Assembly (NCBI GenBank): GCA_025963635.1
Contig: JAOQAK010000063.1
Coordinates: 62,001 to 126,000 of the forward strand
Source: Ferruginibacter sp.
GTDB taxonomy: Bacteria; Bacteroidota; Bacteroidia; Chitinophagales; Chitinophagaceae
Direction: 5' to 3'
Length of the DNA stretch: 64,000 nt
Of this stretch, positions 17,665 to 26,319 are shown one piece after another. The position numbers were made by a program, and so were the translations under genes. The number at the start of each line of letters is the position of its first letter. The stretch's first letter is position 1. The notes below the pieces were generated by a model. It had not been told where the DNA came from. It ran no database searches and saw only the letters and a program-made list of their open reading frames with translations.

Positions 17665-18294
17665 ATGGGAAAACCGGCAGCCAGGATTTTGGATATGCAT
17701 GTATGTCCGCAAATAACTGTATTGGTACCGCATGTGGGCGGACCAATCATGGGACCAGGCTGTCCAACGGTGTTGATAGGCGGGCTCCCCGCAGCAGTAA
17801 TGGGAGATATTTGTACCTGTGTAGGCCCGCCGGATATGATCGCTTTAGGAAGCGCAGGTGTAATGATCGGCGGAAAGCCGGCAGCACGCATGGGAGATAT
17901 GACGGCACATGGCGGTGCAATTGTGCTCGGATGCTTTACTGTTTTAATTGGCGAAACAGGTGGTGGTGGCGGCGGTGCTTCTGCAGGTGGTGGACTTCCA
18001 TCCGCCTTACTCAGTAAAGTTGGTGCAGGTGCAGCAGCTGGAATTGCAAACAAAAATTCATTGGAGGATGCTGCCGCAAAAGGAGACACTAATGCAGAGC
18101 GTACCAATAAAGATGACTTCAACGCACAATTTACACTGGTGGATGAAGCTGAAAAAGGTATAAAGAGCGTGGATTATGAGATAGAAACTTCTGATGGCCA
18201 GAAACACAAGGGAAAAACAGATGGCAGCGGAAAAACAGAAAATATTTCGGGGTATACTGCAGCGGATTGCAGGGTAACTTTTTTGAATAAATAA
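17665..18294 (+). CDS. PAAR spike-tip protein with C-terminal beta-sandwich
   Basis: A 209-residue protein. Residues 1-100 are the PAAR cone that sharpens VgrG: MGKPAARILDMHVCP, paired GxPAAVMGD and GKPAARMGD repeats, and the conserved zinc-type His/Cys residues (HVCP, CTCVG, HGG, LGC). A Gly-rich linker (about 102-115) leads to a helix-prone stretch and a C-terminal domain of about 60 residues (VDYEIETSDGQKHKGKTDG, then GKTENISGYTAADCRV). This domain has the Tyr-Glu/DG/GxTDxxG pattern of transthyretin-like domains found at the ends of T6SS spike proteins, which dock effectors. It probably carries the product of the next gene; that link is inference. Confidence 0.88.
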   Translation: MGKPAARILDMHVCPQITVLVPHVGGPIMGPGCPTVLIGGLPAAVMGDICTCVGPPDMIALGSAGVMIGGKPAARMGDMTAHGGAIVLGCFTVLIGETGGGGGGASAGGGLPSALLSKVGAGAAAGIANKNSLEDAAAKGDTNAERTNKDDFNAQFTLVDEAEKGIKSVDYEIETSDGQKHKGKTDGSGKTENISGYTAADCRVTFLNK

Positions 18295-18303
18295 TCAAAT
18301 CAA

Positions 18304-20196
18304 ATGGGAGTTCCAAATCAATCCGGTGAAACCTTTCAAAACATCCGCCCGAGGAACCTGGTGGTGATGGTAAGGTTTAAACCAGCCGGCAGTCTTGATA
18401 CGAGCGCTGCCGGGGGAATGTTGAGCGGCATCACCAACCCCATTGATAAAGCAGTGGGGGCCATAGAGGGGGCAATGGACAATATCCCCGGGTTGAATAT
18501 GTTTATCAAAGAAGATAAAAAAGAAAGCGAATCTCAAACCAAATATGACTTTTACCACAAGTACTCCAACTGGGATAAAGCGCTGGACAAGATAAAAGAC
18601 CAGTTGGAAGAAATCAACCCGGATAGTAAAACAGAGTGTTTCGAGTTCAGTTCAACCGATTTTGAAGGAAGAAAAAAAGATGCGCAGGAGTTATTCAGTA
18701 AGATAAAAGCAAAGATTGCCTCGTGGAGCAAATACACTGGCTGGATACACTTTGTGGGGCTTGGCCAGGGCGGAAACGTTGCTAATGAATGCACCAGTTT
18801 ACTGGCAAAAGACAGCACTTTTAAATCGGAGAAATGGTGCGTAAAATCAATCATTTATGTAGCAGCAACGCAATATAAAAATGATCACCTGCCCGACACT
18901 GAAAGTTTCAAAGGAGAAGGAGCGGTTTTCGCCTTTGGCAATTTATACGATCTTACAGCGAGGGCCGTTGGGTATTTTGATAACAACGAAAAACTATTGC
19001 AACAGATCGCTGATGCTAATAAAAATACTTTGTCCCTTGCTGTTGGAAAAATAAAAATGAGATTGGTGCAGATTGTGGGGATCATTCTCGGTGGTTTATC
19101 CATCAGCGTTGGCCCGGATGCATTAAAAGATCTTGATAAGTTTGACCAGGTGAAGGACCAGATAAAGGGGATGGTTGATGATCTTGTTGGATTTATTACA
19201 AAATTAATTGACGAGGGTACTTCCTATGTGAATTTAAATGAATTACCGGAATTTAAAAAGATTGCCGATGGCTACGGAGATATCCCGGGAAAATGTATCA
19301 AACAATTGGAAAAATTTATAAGCGACCTGGGAGATGAGGCGGTGAAAGGAGCAAAAAAGGCAAACCTCTCACTGGGACCTTCAGATCTTGCAAAATCTTT
19401 AAACTGCCTTTGTCCTTTATTTGATACCATCAAAGATTCCCTGGCGGTATTAAAACCGGAAACCAAGACAGGCGAAGAACTCGCTACCCAGATCATTGAC
19501 AAAGCTGGAATAACAAAAGTTTTTGCACCAGTTTCTGAAAATACCAGCTTCCTTCCATATGATAAAAAATACATCGAAAAAGCACAGGAAGCCGCAAAAA
19601 AGAAAGAACCCGATATGGCTGGCGGACTGATCGCTAAAGTGCACGATCTTTTAACCAAGGCAACCGAGAAAACAGGAACGATAAAAGAAATGGACAAGGA
19701 GCAAAAGATATTTTTGGCAGAAGCAATCTCTACTATGTCGCTGCCCTTGCTCACTTCAAAAAAAGAGTTTTATGCAAAATTGCTGAAAGTGATACCGTTT
19801 AACCTGAATGAAATGACAAAGGAATATACCGCCGGCAAAGTTGTGGGAGCTGCGGATGACGCCGTTTCATTTATTACTTTTCCTGATGAATTAAATCTTT
19901 CTGTAAAAAATGCAGATGATGAAATAAGTCGCGTAAAGGGATATTTTGACCAGAATAATTTTAAGATGGTAGATAAAATTGATTCGCTGTACCTGATCTA
20001 CAATTCGCACAATATGGCCCTGGAAGCCCCCCATGGGGAGATATTGAAATGCATCGACCAGCAAACCGGTTATATGGCTTACAAAAAATCGAAAGGTTTT
20101 GATTATAACAATGACTATAAATATGTACTGGTATCAAAAGAAGAAAAAGAAAAGGCTATCCCTACACAGGAAGTGCAGGAGAAAGAAAAGGTTTGA
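18304..20196 (+). CDS. Putative T6SS cargo/effector with degenerate alpha/beta-hydrolase elbow
   Basis: A 630-residue protein that starts 9 bases after the PAAR stop. I do not recognise a named family. Near residues 142-155 the sequence WIHFVGLGQGGNVANE looks like the nucleophile elbow of lipases (GxSxG, usually GHSQGG), followed by a helix and a strand IIYVAATQY as in that fold. However, the catalytic Ser position is Gly. Near 580 there is SHNMALEAPHGEIL, with His residues in the region where a catalytic His would fall. A hydrophobic stretch at about 250-275 could be membrane-active or a buried helix. The last 20 residues are rich in Lys and Glu. It may be a non-catalytic scaffold, a carrier for the following toxin-like protein, or an effector of another kind. 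Confidence 0.7.
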   Translation: MGVPNQSGETFQNIRPRNLVVMVRFKPAGSLDTSAAGGMLSGITNPIDKAVGAIEGAMDNIPGLNMFIKEDKKESESQTKYDFYHKYSNWDKALDKIKDQLEEINPDSKTECFEFSSTDFEGRKKDAQELFSKIKAKIASWSKYTGWIHFVGLGQGGNVANECTSLLAKDSTFKSEKWCVKSIIYVAATQYKNDHLPDTESFKGEGAVFAFGNLYDLTARAVGYFDNNEKLLQQIADANKNTLSLAVGKIKMRLVQIVGIILGGLSISVGPDALKDLDKFDQVKDQIKGMVDDLVGFITKLIDEGTSYVNLNELPEFKKIADGYGDIPGKCIKQLEKFISDLGDEAVKGAKKANLSLGPSDLAKSLNCLCPLFDTIKDSLAVLKPETKTGEELATQIIDKAGITKVFAPVSENTSFLPYDKKYIEKAQEAAKKKEPDMAGGLIAKVHDLLTKATEKTGTIKEMDKEQKIFLAEAISTMSLPLLTSKKEFYAKLLKVIPFNLNEMTKEYTAGKVVGAADDAVSFITFPDELNLSVKNADDEISRVKGYFDQNNFKMVDKIDSLYLIYNSHNMALEAPHGEILKCIDQQTGYMAYKKSKGFDYNNDYKYVLVSKEEKEKAIPTQEVQEKEKV

Positions 20197-20205
20197 GTCG
20201 ATTGG

Positions 20206-21141
20206 ATGAATGTTGCAGCAACTTTTTTATGCCGGAATTACGAAGTATATGCCTCACCGGAAAATGAATATAATATGGGAAAGCCTGTAAAGTTTAGCCT
20301 TGGATGGGGGAAGAGACAAGTTGATTTCAAACCTGGAAACTTACATCAAACCTATCATTCAAAATCTTTCTCTCTTGGAGGAGCAGTTGACTTTGACGGC
20401 GCAAATGATTTTTTTCAACTTTTTCCAAGATTAAAATTATACATGAATACATCGCTCGATTTGTATACAGGAGGTTTGGGAACTCATTTTAGTCAAACAG
20501 GAAAAATCGACCAGCAACAAGAGCTGATTTTAAGTTTTGGCGGTTCCCTGGGTTGGGGGCATAGCCGCCCTTTCCGGATAGACATGATGAATCAATATAC
20601 TCCGAATGCCGTAACTGATAACAATTCTTTTGCTATCATTTACCAGTCGAACGTGATATTTCATAAAACCGGGTTAAGGCAGATTAATGCAAGTGTCGCA
20701 GTAAGGATTTACCGTTTCAGTTTTGCAGGCTACAATGATATTAAAGAACTTGGGTTAACAGATGGTTTTGACAGATGGTGGTCGGGCGGTGGGAACATGG
20801 CTTACCATGATCCAAAAGGCTGGTCGTTAACATTGGGAACAGATGTTTTTACCGGCGAACGGATGAAAGATCTTGCAGGAAACGATCAAACCTTTAACAG
20901 CAATGGGAGATTATTTTTTACAGAAACCAAAACCGATCTTTCTTTAAACAACGGGGTTATTTATTTAAGGGCTACCAAATCGGATGGGTATTTTGTAGAG
21001 GCTGATTTTTCCGGTGCGGATGCCATGATTGCGCAGAACGTTCTTCATGACGCACTGAACATAGCCCATTATTCATCTAATATGCCAGACACCGTAATGT
21101 TTTATTTAGGAGGAGAATTTGGCGGATCGCTCTTACATTAA
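20206..21141 (+). CDS. Candidate T6SS effector, polymorphic toxin type 23-like
   Basis: A 311-residue beta-rich protein without signal peptide. Its second half shares a motif order that I remember from the toxin 23 (Ntox23) domain at the C termini of Rhs and other polymorphic toxins: a Tyr-Asn-Asp followed by ELGLTDGFDRWWS, then GTDVFTGER, then NNGVIYL, and finally AMIAQNVLHDA. In that family these are DGGDRWRSA, NLFTG, YxMGALYIGY and VIQNxxAHD. Here the domain makes up most of the protein instead of a C-terminal tip, which suits a cargo effector riding on VgrG/PAAR. It begins 9 bases after the previous gene. No obvious immunity gene follows; tssH is next. The activity of the family is not established by anything visible here. 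Confidence 0.6.
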   Translation: MNVAATFLCRNYEVYASPENEYNMGKPVKFSLGWGKRQVDFKPGNLHQTYHSKSFSLGGAVDFDGANDFFQLFPRLKLYMNTSLDLYTGGLGTHFSQTGKIDQQQELILSFGGSLGWGHSRPFRIDMMNQYTPNAVTDNNSFAIIYQSNVIFHKTGLRQINASVAVRIYRFSFAGYNDIKELGLTDGFDRWWSGGGNMAYHDPKGWSLTLGTDVFTGERMKDLAGNDQTFNSNGRLFFTETKTDLSLNNGVIYLRATKSDGYFVEADFSGADAMIAQNVLHDALNIAHYSSNMPDTVMFYLGGEFGGSLLH

Positions 21142-21204
21142 TCAAAATCATTAAAATCAAATCTGACCAGGCAAACAATTATTATAAAATTCTAAAATCA
21201 AACA

Positions 21205-23676
21205 ATGCCATCACTCACTTCATACGCTTTTTCGGAAACAGCAAAGCAGGCACAGCACATTGCATCGCAGTTAGCAAAAGAAAATATGCATGCTACTTAC
21301 GGAGCAGCGCACCTGCTGAAGGCATTGTTGCATAAAGACCTGCCTTTACTTAAGTTACTGGAGGCCAAAGAAGTGGATGTATATTATTTGGAAGAATGGG
21401 CCGAGATACGCATTGAGCAATATCCGCGTACCGCCCGGCCATCGGATGAGCCCTTGCCGGATGACGCCAGCGAAGCGCTTTTTAACGAAGCAGATCACCT
21501 CAAATTGAAGTTTCAATATAATACTATTGAGCCGCAATGCCTGCTGATTGCCATTTCTACGCCGGGGGTATCTTTTGCTTATGAACAGTTAAAAACCTAT
21601 CCCCTCTCTTCTGCGCAACTCATCCAATGGTTTGAAAATGATCCATCCAATGGCCAGCAATCAAGCCAAATTAAAAGCAATGGGGCCGCCTTTCAAAAAC
21701 CTTCAGGGGGTACATACGAATCTTTGAATAAATATTGCATTGATAAAATGCAACAGGCGAGGAGTGGCAGCCTTTACCCGGTGATCGGAAGGGATAAAGA
21801 AATAAGGCAGATATGTGAGATCATCAGCCGGAAAAATAAGAGCAATGTAATTATCACCGGCGATCCCGGCGTAGGCAAAACCGCCCTGCTTGACGGATTT
21901 GCCATGGCGGTTGTAAATGAACATGTGCCAAAACATTTGCGCAATGTAAGCATTTACGAAATTGACAATGGAGCTTTGCTGGCGGGTGCGAGCTATAAAG
22001 GAGAAATAGAAGACCGGATCAGGAAGATTACAAAAGACCTGGCCAATTTCGAAAAGCCGGTACTGTTTATCGACGAGATTCATACACTCATTGACCGCAA
22101 CAATCCAAATGGAGGTGCCACCAGCATTTTAAAGGCGGAACTCGCAAAAGGAATTCTAACGGTAATTGGCACTACCACCCAGGATGAATACCGGAAAAGC
22201 ATTGAAAAAGATGAAACCTTCAGCCGTCGATTCGAGATCGTTAAACTTGCTGAACCAGATACAGCAATTGCCGAAAAAATGTTGCGTAACCAGGCTAAGC
22301 GATATGAGCAACATCATAAACTTTCCATCACCGATGAAGTGTTTTCAGAAGCTATCCGTCTCGCCAAAAGATTTATCAAAGACCGTAAACTTCCTGATTC
22401 TGCCCTCGACTTACTGGACCGCACACTCGCTGTTAGCCGGATGATGACCGACACCGCTTCGCAGGATGTGGAAAAATTCAAAGCGAAGCTATTAGAAATG
22501 AAACCGGATGCAACCGAAGAAGATTATAAATGGTTGTATTATGAGGCACAGTCAGGGTTAAGCCCGGTATTACTGGCAAGGCACAACGAGGAAAAAGAGT
22601 TTAAGAAAATCCCGGGGATAGAAGAAATGAAAGCATATTTACAGTCAATGTTTGAAAACCTTTCTTCCATTGCTTCCCTCGAAAAAAATACAATTGACTC
22701 AACGGACCTCGGTGCAGTGGTAGCCAATATCACAGGCATTCCCATTGGCAAAGTGCAGACAAAAGAACAGCAGCGTTTAGTGGATATGGAAAACCATCTT
22801 CGCCAGCGGGTGATCGGGCAGGATCATGCTTTGAAAACTGTTGCAGATGCCATTATGGAATCGCGGAGCGGACTGAATAAATCGGGCCAGCCCATTGCTT
22901 CCTTTTTCTTTCTCGGACCTACCGGTACCGGTAAAACGGAGTTGGCAAAATCCCTGGCTGAATTCCTTTTCCAGGATGAGAATTCGATCATCCGTTTCGA
23001 TATGTCGGAGTTTAAAGAAGAACATTCCGCAGCGCTTTTATATGGAGCGCCTCCCGGCTATATTGGGTACGAGGAAGGTGGAATGCTGGTGAATAAGATC
23101 CGCCAGCAACCTTATGCAATTGTATTATTTGATGAAATAGAAAAAGCGCATCCATCCGTATTTGACATCTTTTTGCAAATACTCGATGAAGGCAAGATGC
23201 ACGATCGGCTAGGGAAAGAAGGCGATTTTTCTAACGCTGTGATCCTGTTTACCTCTAACATCGGTTCTGAGCATATCATTCAAAGTTTCAACGAAGGGAT
23301 TATTCCCAGGTCGGAAGATATGCTGGATATCATGAGCCGGTATTTCAGGCCTGAATTCCTCGCAAGGGTTACAGAGATCGTACCATTTGCGCCGGTGAGT
23401 AAAGAGAATGTGTTACGTATTTTCAACATTCATCTAAAGCCCCTTATCAAACAATTGGAATTACAGGGAATCGAATTTAGTGTTTCACCCGAGGCTTCGG
23501 AACACCTTGCACACCTCGGATTTACACCTAAATACGGTGTAAGGCCGTTGAAAGGAGTAATCAGGAGTTCGTTGCGAAAACCACTTAGCCGGATGATTAT
23601 CAACAACGAAATCAAAAAAAACAGTGTTGTGCAGGCAGTGCTGAACGAAGGGGAATTAACCTGGCAGATTAAATAG
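21205..23676 (+). CDS. clpV: T6SS sheath-recycling ATPase TssH (ClpV)
   Basis: An 823-residue AAA+ unfoldase that disassembles contracted TssB/TssC sheath. It has an N-terminal Clp repeat domain (about 1-150). The first AAA module has Walker A GDPGVGKT and Walker B LFIDEIHT. A short middle domain follows, then a second AAA module with GPTGTGKTELAKSLAE and VLFDEIEKAHPSV, and a ClpB-type C-terminal domain (GFTPKYGVRPLKGVI). Its position among tss genes and its divergent N-terminal domain favour ClpV over the housekeeping ClpB. Confidence 0.93.
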   Translation: MPSLTSYAFSETAKQAQHIASQLAKENMHATYGAAHLLKALLHKDLPLLKLLEAKEVDVYYLEEWAEIRIEQYPRTARPSDEPLPDDASEALFNEADHLKLKFQYNTIEPQCLLIAISTPGVSFAYEQLKTYPLSSAQLIQWFENDPSNGQQSSQIKSNGAAFQKPSGGTYESLNKYCIDKMQQARSGSLYPVIGRDKEIRQICEIISRKNKSNVIITGDPGVGKTALLDGFAMAVVNEHVPKHLRNVSIYEIDNGALLAGASYKGEIEDRIRKITKDLANFEKPVLFIDEIHTLIDRNNPNGGATSILKAELAKGILTVIGTTTQDEYRKSIEKDETFSRRFEIVKLAEPDTAIAEKMLRNQAKRYEQHHKLSITDEVFSEAIRLAKRFIKDRKLPDSALDLLDRTLAVSRMMTDTASQDVEKFKAKLLEMKPDATEEDYKWLYYEAQSGLSPVLLARHNEEKEFKKIPGIEEMKAYLQSMFENLSSIASLEKNTIDSTDLGAVVANITGIPIGKVQTKEQQRLVDMENHLRQRVIGQDHALKTVADAIMESRSGLNKSGQPIASFFFLGPTGTGKTELAKSLAEFLFQDENSIIRFDMSEFKEEHSAALLYGAPPGYIGYEEGGMLVNKIRQQPYAIVLFDEIEKAHPSVFDIFLQILDEGKMHDRLGKEGDFSNAVILFTSNIGSEHIIQSFNEGIIPRSEDMLDIMSRYFRPEFLARVTEIVPFAPVSKENVLRIFNIHLKPLIKQLELQGIEFSVSPEASEHLAHLGFTPKYGVRPLKGVIRSSLRKPLSRMIINNEIKKNSVVQAVLNEGELTWQIK

Positions 23677-23723
23677 CAGAATAAATAAATAAATCCTAAA
23701 TTTATTAACACAAAACTAAACTT

Positions 23724-24173
23724 ATGGCAGACAATTATGGTATCGGTGGCAACGAGGTAAAACTGGATGCAAGTGAAGCATTCGCAGATATCCCCCAAAA
23801 TCGTACATTAATGGCCGAAAAGCTTACCAGGGATGCACCGGTAAAGCCACAAATCGTTCATGGCCTGCAAACGGTCGAACAGGTATTTCAACACTATAAA
23901 CCAGAGATTGGCGTAGACTTCCAGGATGAGGAAGGGGTCACCAAAAAGGAGAGCCTCAAGTTCACCAACCTCGGCGACTTTGGTGTAAAAGGCATCACGG
24001 AACAAAGCGAGTTTCTCAAAGACAATACCACCCGTAAAGATGAATACGTGAAGATCATTAAGCAACTAAAATCCAACAAAATATTAAAAGCTGCGCTTAC
24101 TGATCCGGATGCCAAAGCGGCGCTGGTGGAAGCAATTCATAGTATGATCGCCGAGTTGAAAAGTAATAAGTAG
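23724..24173 (+). CDS. tssB: T6SS sheath small subunit TssB
   Basis: A 149-residue protein that intertwines with TssC to build the contractile sheath. The form is that of T6SSiii TssB: MADNYGIGGNEVKLDASEAF, a central helix, VDFQDEEGVTKKESLKFTNLGDFG and a C-terminal helix KSNKILKAALTDPDAKAAL. The D-P-D-A-K tail is typical of sheath proteins. It lies 47 bases after clpV. In most T6SSs tssB and tssC are adjacent; here hcp2 and a repeat-bearing gap come between them. Confidence 0.9.
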   Translation: MADNYGIGGNEVKLDASEAFADIPQNRTLMAEKLTRDAPVKPQIVHGLQTVEQVFQHYKPEIGVDFQDEEGVTKKESLKFTNLGDFGVKGITEQSEFLKDNTTRKDEYVKIIKQLKSNKILKAALTDPDAKAALVEAIHSMIAELKSNK

Positions 24174-24383
24174 GTGAATGGTCAATGGTGAATAGTGAAT
24201 GGTCAATCGTGAAATAGGAAAATCATTTAGTTACCGGCATTTGTTTTTCAATGTAACATCGTTGTGTCACTCACTTGTACATTTACAGCAATAAGGAGCA
24301 AAGGACAGTCATCTTTTAGAATCGGTGTTGGTTGTCCGATCAAAAATAAATCAGTTTAATACTCATTTCTTAAAATCATTTTT
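24174..24383. repeat. Intergenic repeat region between tssB and hcp2 (element copy B)
   Basis: Begins with a 7-bp array (GTGAATG/GTCAATG units, about 24174-24212). Copy B of the interspersed element follows, about 24231-24303, with CATTTGTTTTTCAATG, ACATCGTTGTGTCACTC and CTTGTACATTTACAGC, then AATAAGGAGCAAAGG. It matches copies near 10.7 kb and 48.25-48.33 kb. No promoter with an exact TAnnTTTG match was found before hcp2. Confidence 0.75.
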
Positions 24384-24845
24384 ATGTCATTCCTTGCCAA
24401 ATTGGTGATTGGAAGTACCGAGTATAACATACTCAATGTGGAGTATGATATCACTCAACCAATTGACCAGAATAACCGCCCCAACGGCAAACCAAAAGGT
24501 GGCCTTATCAATCTTGTTTTAGAATCAGGCAATAACAATGAACTGCTCGAATGGATGGTAAAGCACGAAATGGTTAAGAACGGTAAAATCGTATTTTACC
24601 GCAGGGATGCAAGTTCGCAATTAAAGACAGTCAATTTCACCGATGCATTTTGTGTGTATTTCAAAGATAGTTTTACAGCAGATGGAAAAATTCCCATGAC
24701 CACGAGATTGACGCTTTCGGCACGGGAACTAAAGATCAATAATAACATTATCAGTAATTCATGGGCCGGAATGAAATCGTCGGCTTCCACTAACGGATCA
24801 GGAAGCGGAAACGATTCCATCGTAAGTTTTTCCGCAACCGATTAA
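24384..24845 (+). CDS. hcp: T6SS tube protein Hcp (TssD), copy 2
   Basis: A 153-residue paralog of the first Hcp, with the same order of motifs: MSFLAKLVIGSTEYNILNV, a Pro-Asn-Gly-Lys-Pro-Lys-Gly-Gly turn, ELLEWMV, KIVFYRRDASSQLKTV and MTTRLTLSARELKI. It has a longer, Ser/Gly-rich C-terminal tail (SSASTNGSGSGNDS). Its place between tssB and tssC suggests that it is the main structural tube subunit made with the sheath, while copy 1 goes with vgrG. That division is inference. Confidence 0.9.
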   Translation: MSFLAKLVIGSTEYNILNVEYDITQPIDQNNRPNGKPKGGLINLVLESGNNNELLEWMVKHEMVKNGKIVFYRRDASSQLKTVNFTDAFCVYFKDSFTADGKIPMTTRLTLSARELKINNNIISNSWAGMKSSASTNGSGSGNDSIVSFSATD

Positions 24846-24877
24846 CTAACAACATTACAAACTTCAAATAAAGCTAC

Positions 24878-26257
24878 ATGTCAGAAAAACTGGACCTGCA
24901 ACCTGGTCAACAACAGGAAAACTTCAAAGAAAAAGTTGATATTGCCAAGCCCCTTGATGTGCTGAAATCAACCAGCGAAAAGCTGGCAAAATTCGGCGGG
25001 TTCGACCTGATAGAATCTTCCATCGAAGGCACCCAAAACCTTAACCCGGAAAGAAAGGCAAGAAGAAATATTTTTCTTACCGAAATGCAGAAAAAAGCCG
25101 AAAGGGAAACCCTTGAAAAAGTATTGTCGTTGTGGGCCGATGTATTGGAATCCGGCAATGAAATCTCCGAGATGGTAGACCTTTGTGAAAAGAAAGCGGA
25201 AAGTTGCCAGAAAGTGTTGGACCACAACCTCGCCAAAGCAGTGGAGGAATCCAAAGAACTGGAACGGTCCTATCGAAATGTAGCGCTCTTCTTTAAAAAC
25301 AGCGAATCGGATAAACTGAAAAATGTGTCCTTCATCAATTGTGAACTTGACCAGGTGAAAGACCTGGACAACACCAGGTTTATTGATGCAGTAAATGAAG
25401 AATTGAAAATGAATTTCGACAGGCTCGACCTGCGGAATAACTACAGTATCATGGTAATGCCAGGCTATTTAGGATCCAATAAAGTGGTTGAAAAGTGGGC
25501 GAAAATTGCTCACGAACATAAAGTGATGATGGTAACCGATTTCGAACACCTGGATGAACCAGATGATGTAATGGAAATGTTTGAACTTGCCAATCTTACC
25601 GCGGGTGATAAATATAAATCAAACGTAATGATGACCTGTAACTGGCTGGTAGGCCGGGGCAAGTACAGCGAATTGGGAGAAGAGGAAGATCTATATGTAC
25701 CGCCATCGGGTGCGTTAGCGGGCAAGATATACAAAACGCTCATGAGCCAGGTAACGGCAGGAAAGAAATTTGGCAGCATGAATGAAGTAGACGGCGTAAA
25801 GTTTGAACTTAAAAAAAGTGAAATTGCTAGTCTCGAAAAGATGGGGCTCGTACCAATGGTAAAGGAATACGGAAAAGTAATGGCGTTCTCTGCCAAAACA
25901 TTGTTCAATGGCGATAACCTGGGCCTGCAAACTTATTCTGTAGTTCGTGTATTCGATTATGTCACCAAGGTGATGATGGACTTTTTAAACCGCCGCGCCT
26001 TCGAAAATTTCAATGCCAATACGAGAAAGGATTTAATGAACCAGATCGTAAAGTTTTTGGATAGTATCACCGGTCCAGATAAACTGATAGAAGATTTCAC
26101 AATACGCCGTTTTGAACAGGACCCTATTCAAAAAGATAAAATACACCTCGACATTCACATGAAACCCTATTTCCCTGCAAAGAATTTCATGATAAAAATG
26201 GAAGGGCAGAAAGGAGATGATGGCACCGAATGGGATACAGAATACGCCCAGCAGTAA
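24878..26257 (+). CDS. tssC: T6SS sheath large subunit TssC
   Basis: A 459-residue large sheath subunit of the T6SSiii type (DUF5458 group, as I remember it). The N-terminal helical part includes LEKVLSLWADVLESGNEISE. The core shows NYSIMVMPGYLGSNKVVEKW, DVMEMFELANLTAG and MMTCNWLVGRG, and a C-terminal region (MKPYFPAKNFMIKMEGQKG) close to the interface where sheath proteins join by handshake strands. It is the last gene of the plus-strand block and is followed by a strong terminator. Confidence 0.9.
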   Translation: MSEKLDLQPGQQQENFKEKVDIAKPLDVLKSTSEKLAKFGGFDLIESSIEGTQNLNPERKARRNIFLTEMQKKAERETLEKVLSLWADVLESGNEISEMVDLCEKKAESCQKVLDHNLAKAVEESKELERSYRNVALFFKNSESDKLKNVSFINCELDQVKDLDNTRFIDAVNEELKMNFDRLDLRNNYSIMVMPGYLGSNKVVEKWAKIAHEHKVMMVTDFEHLDEPDDVMEMFELANLTAGDKYKSNVMMTCNWLVGRGKYSELGEEEDLYVPPSGALAGKIYKTLMSQVTAGKKFGSMNEVDGVKFELKKSEIASLEKMGLVPMVKEYGKVMAFSAKTLFNGDNLGLQTYSVVRVFDYVTKVMMDFLNRRAFENFNANTRKDLMNQIVKFLDSITGPDKLIEDFTIRRFEQDPIQKDKIHLDIHMKPYFPAKNFMIKMEGQKGDDGTEWDTEYAQQ

Positions 26258-26283
26258 GCATTCAATTAATAGTATTTATATTT

Positions 26284-26310
26284 AAAGGAGGATGATGTCC
26301 TCCTTTTTTA
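26284..26310 (+). terminator. Intrinsic terminator after tssC
   Basis: A perfect 9-bp stem, AAAGGAGGA/TCCTCCTTT, with a TGATG loop, followed by TTTTA. It lies 26 bases after the tssC stop in the gap between convergent genes. The A residues before the stem make it usable for the opposing ABC transporter gene too, though less strongly. Confidence 0.85.
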
Positions 26311-26319
26311 TTTTGACGA

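Noticed and set aside
17649..18122. Minus-strand ORF (157 codons) opposite the PAAR gene
   Set aside because: Its Pro/Ala-rich sequence is the mirror of the Gly-rich PAAR repeats.
21205..23676. Housekeeping ClpB
   Set aside because: Its place among tss genes and the diverged N-terminal domain favour ClpV.
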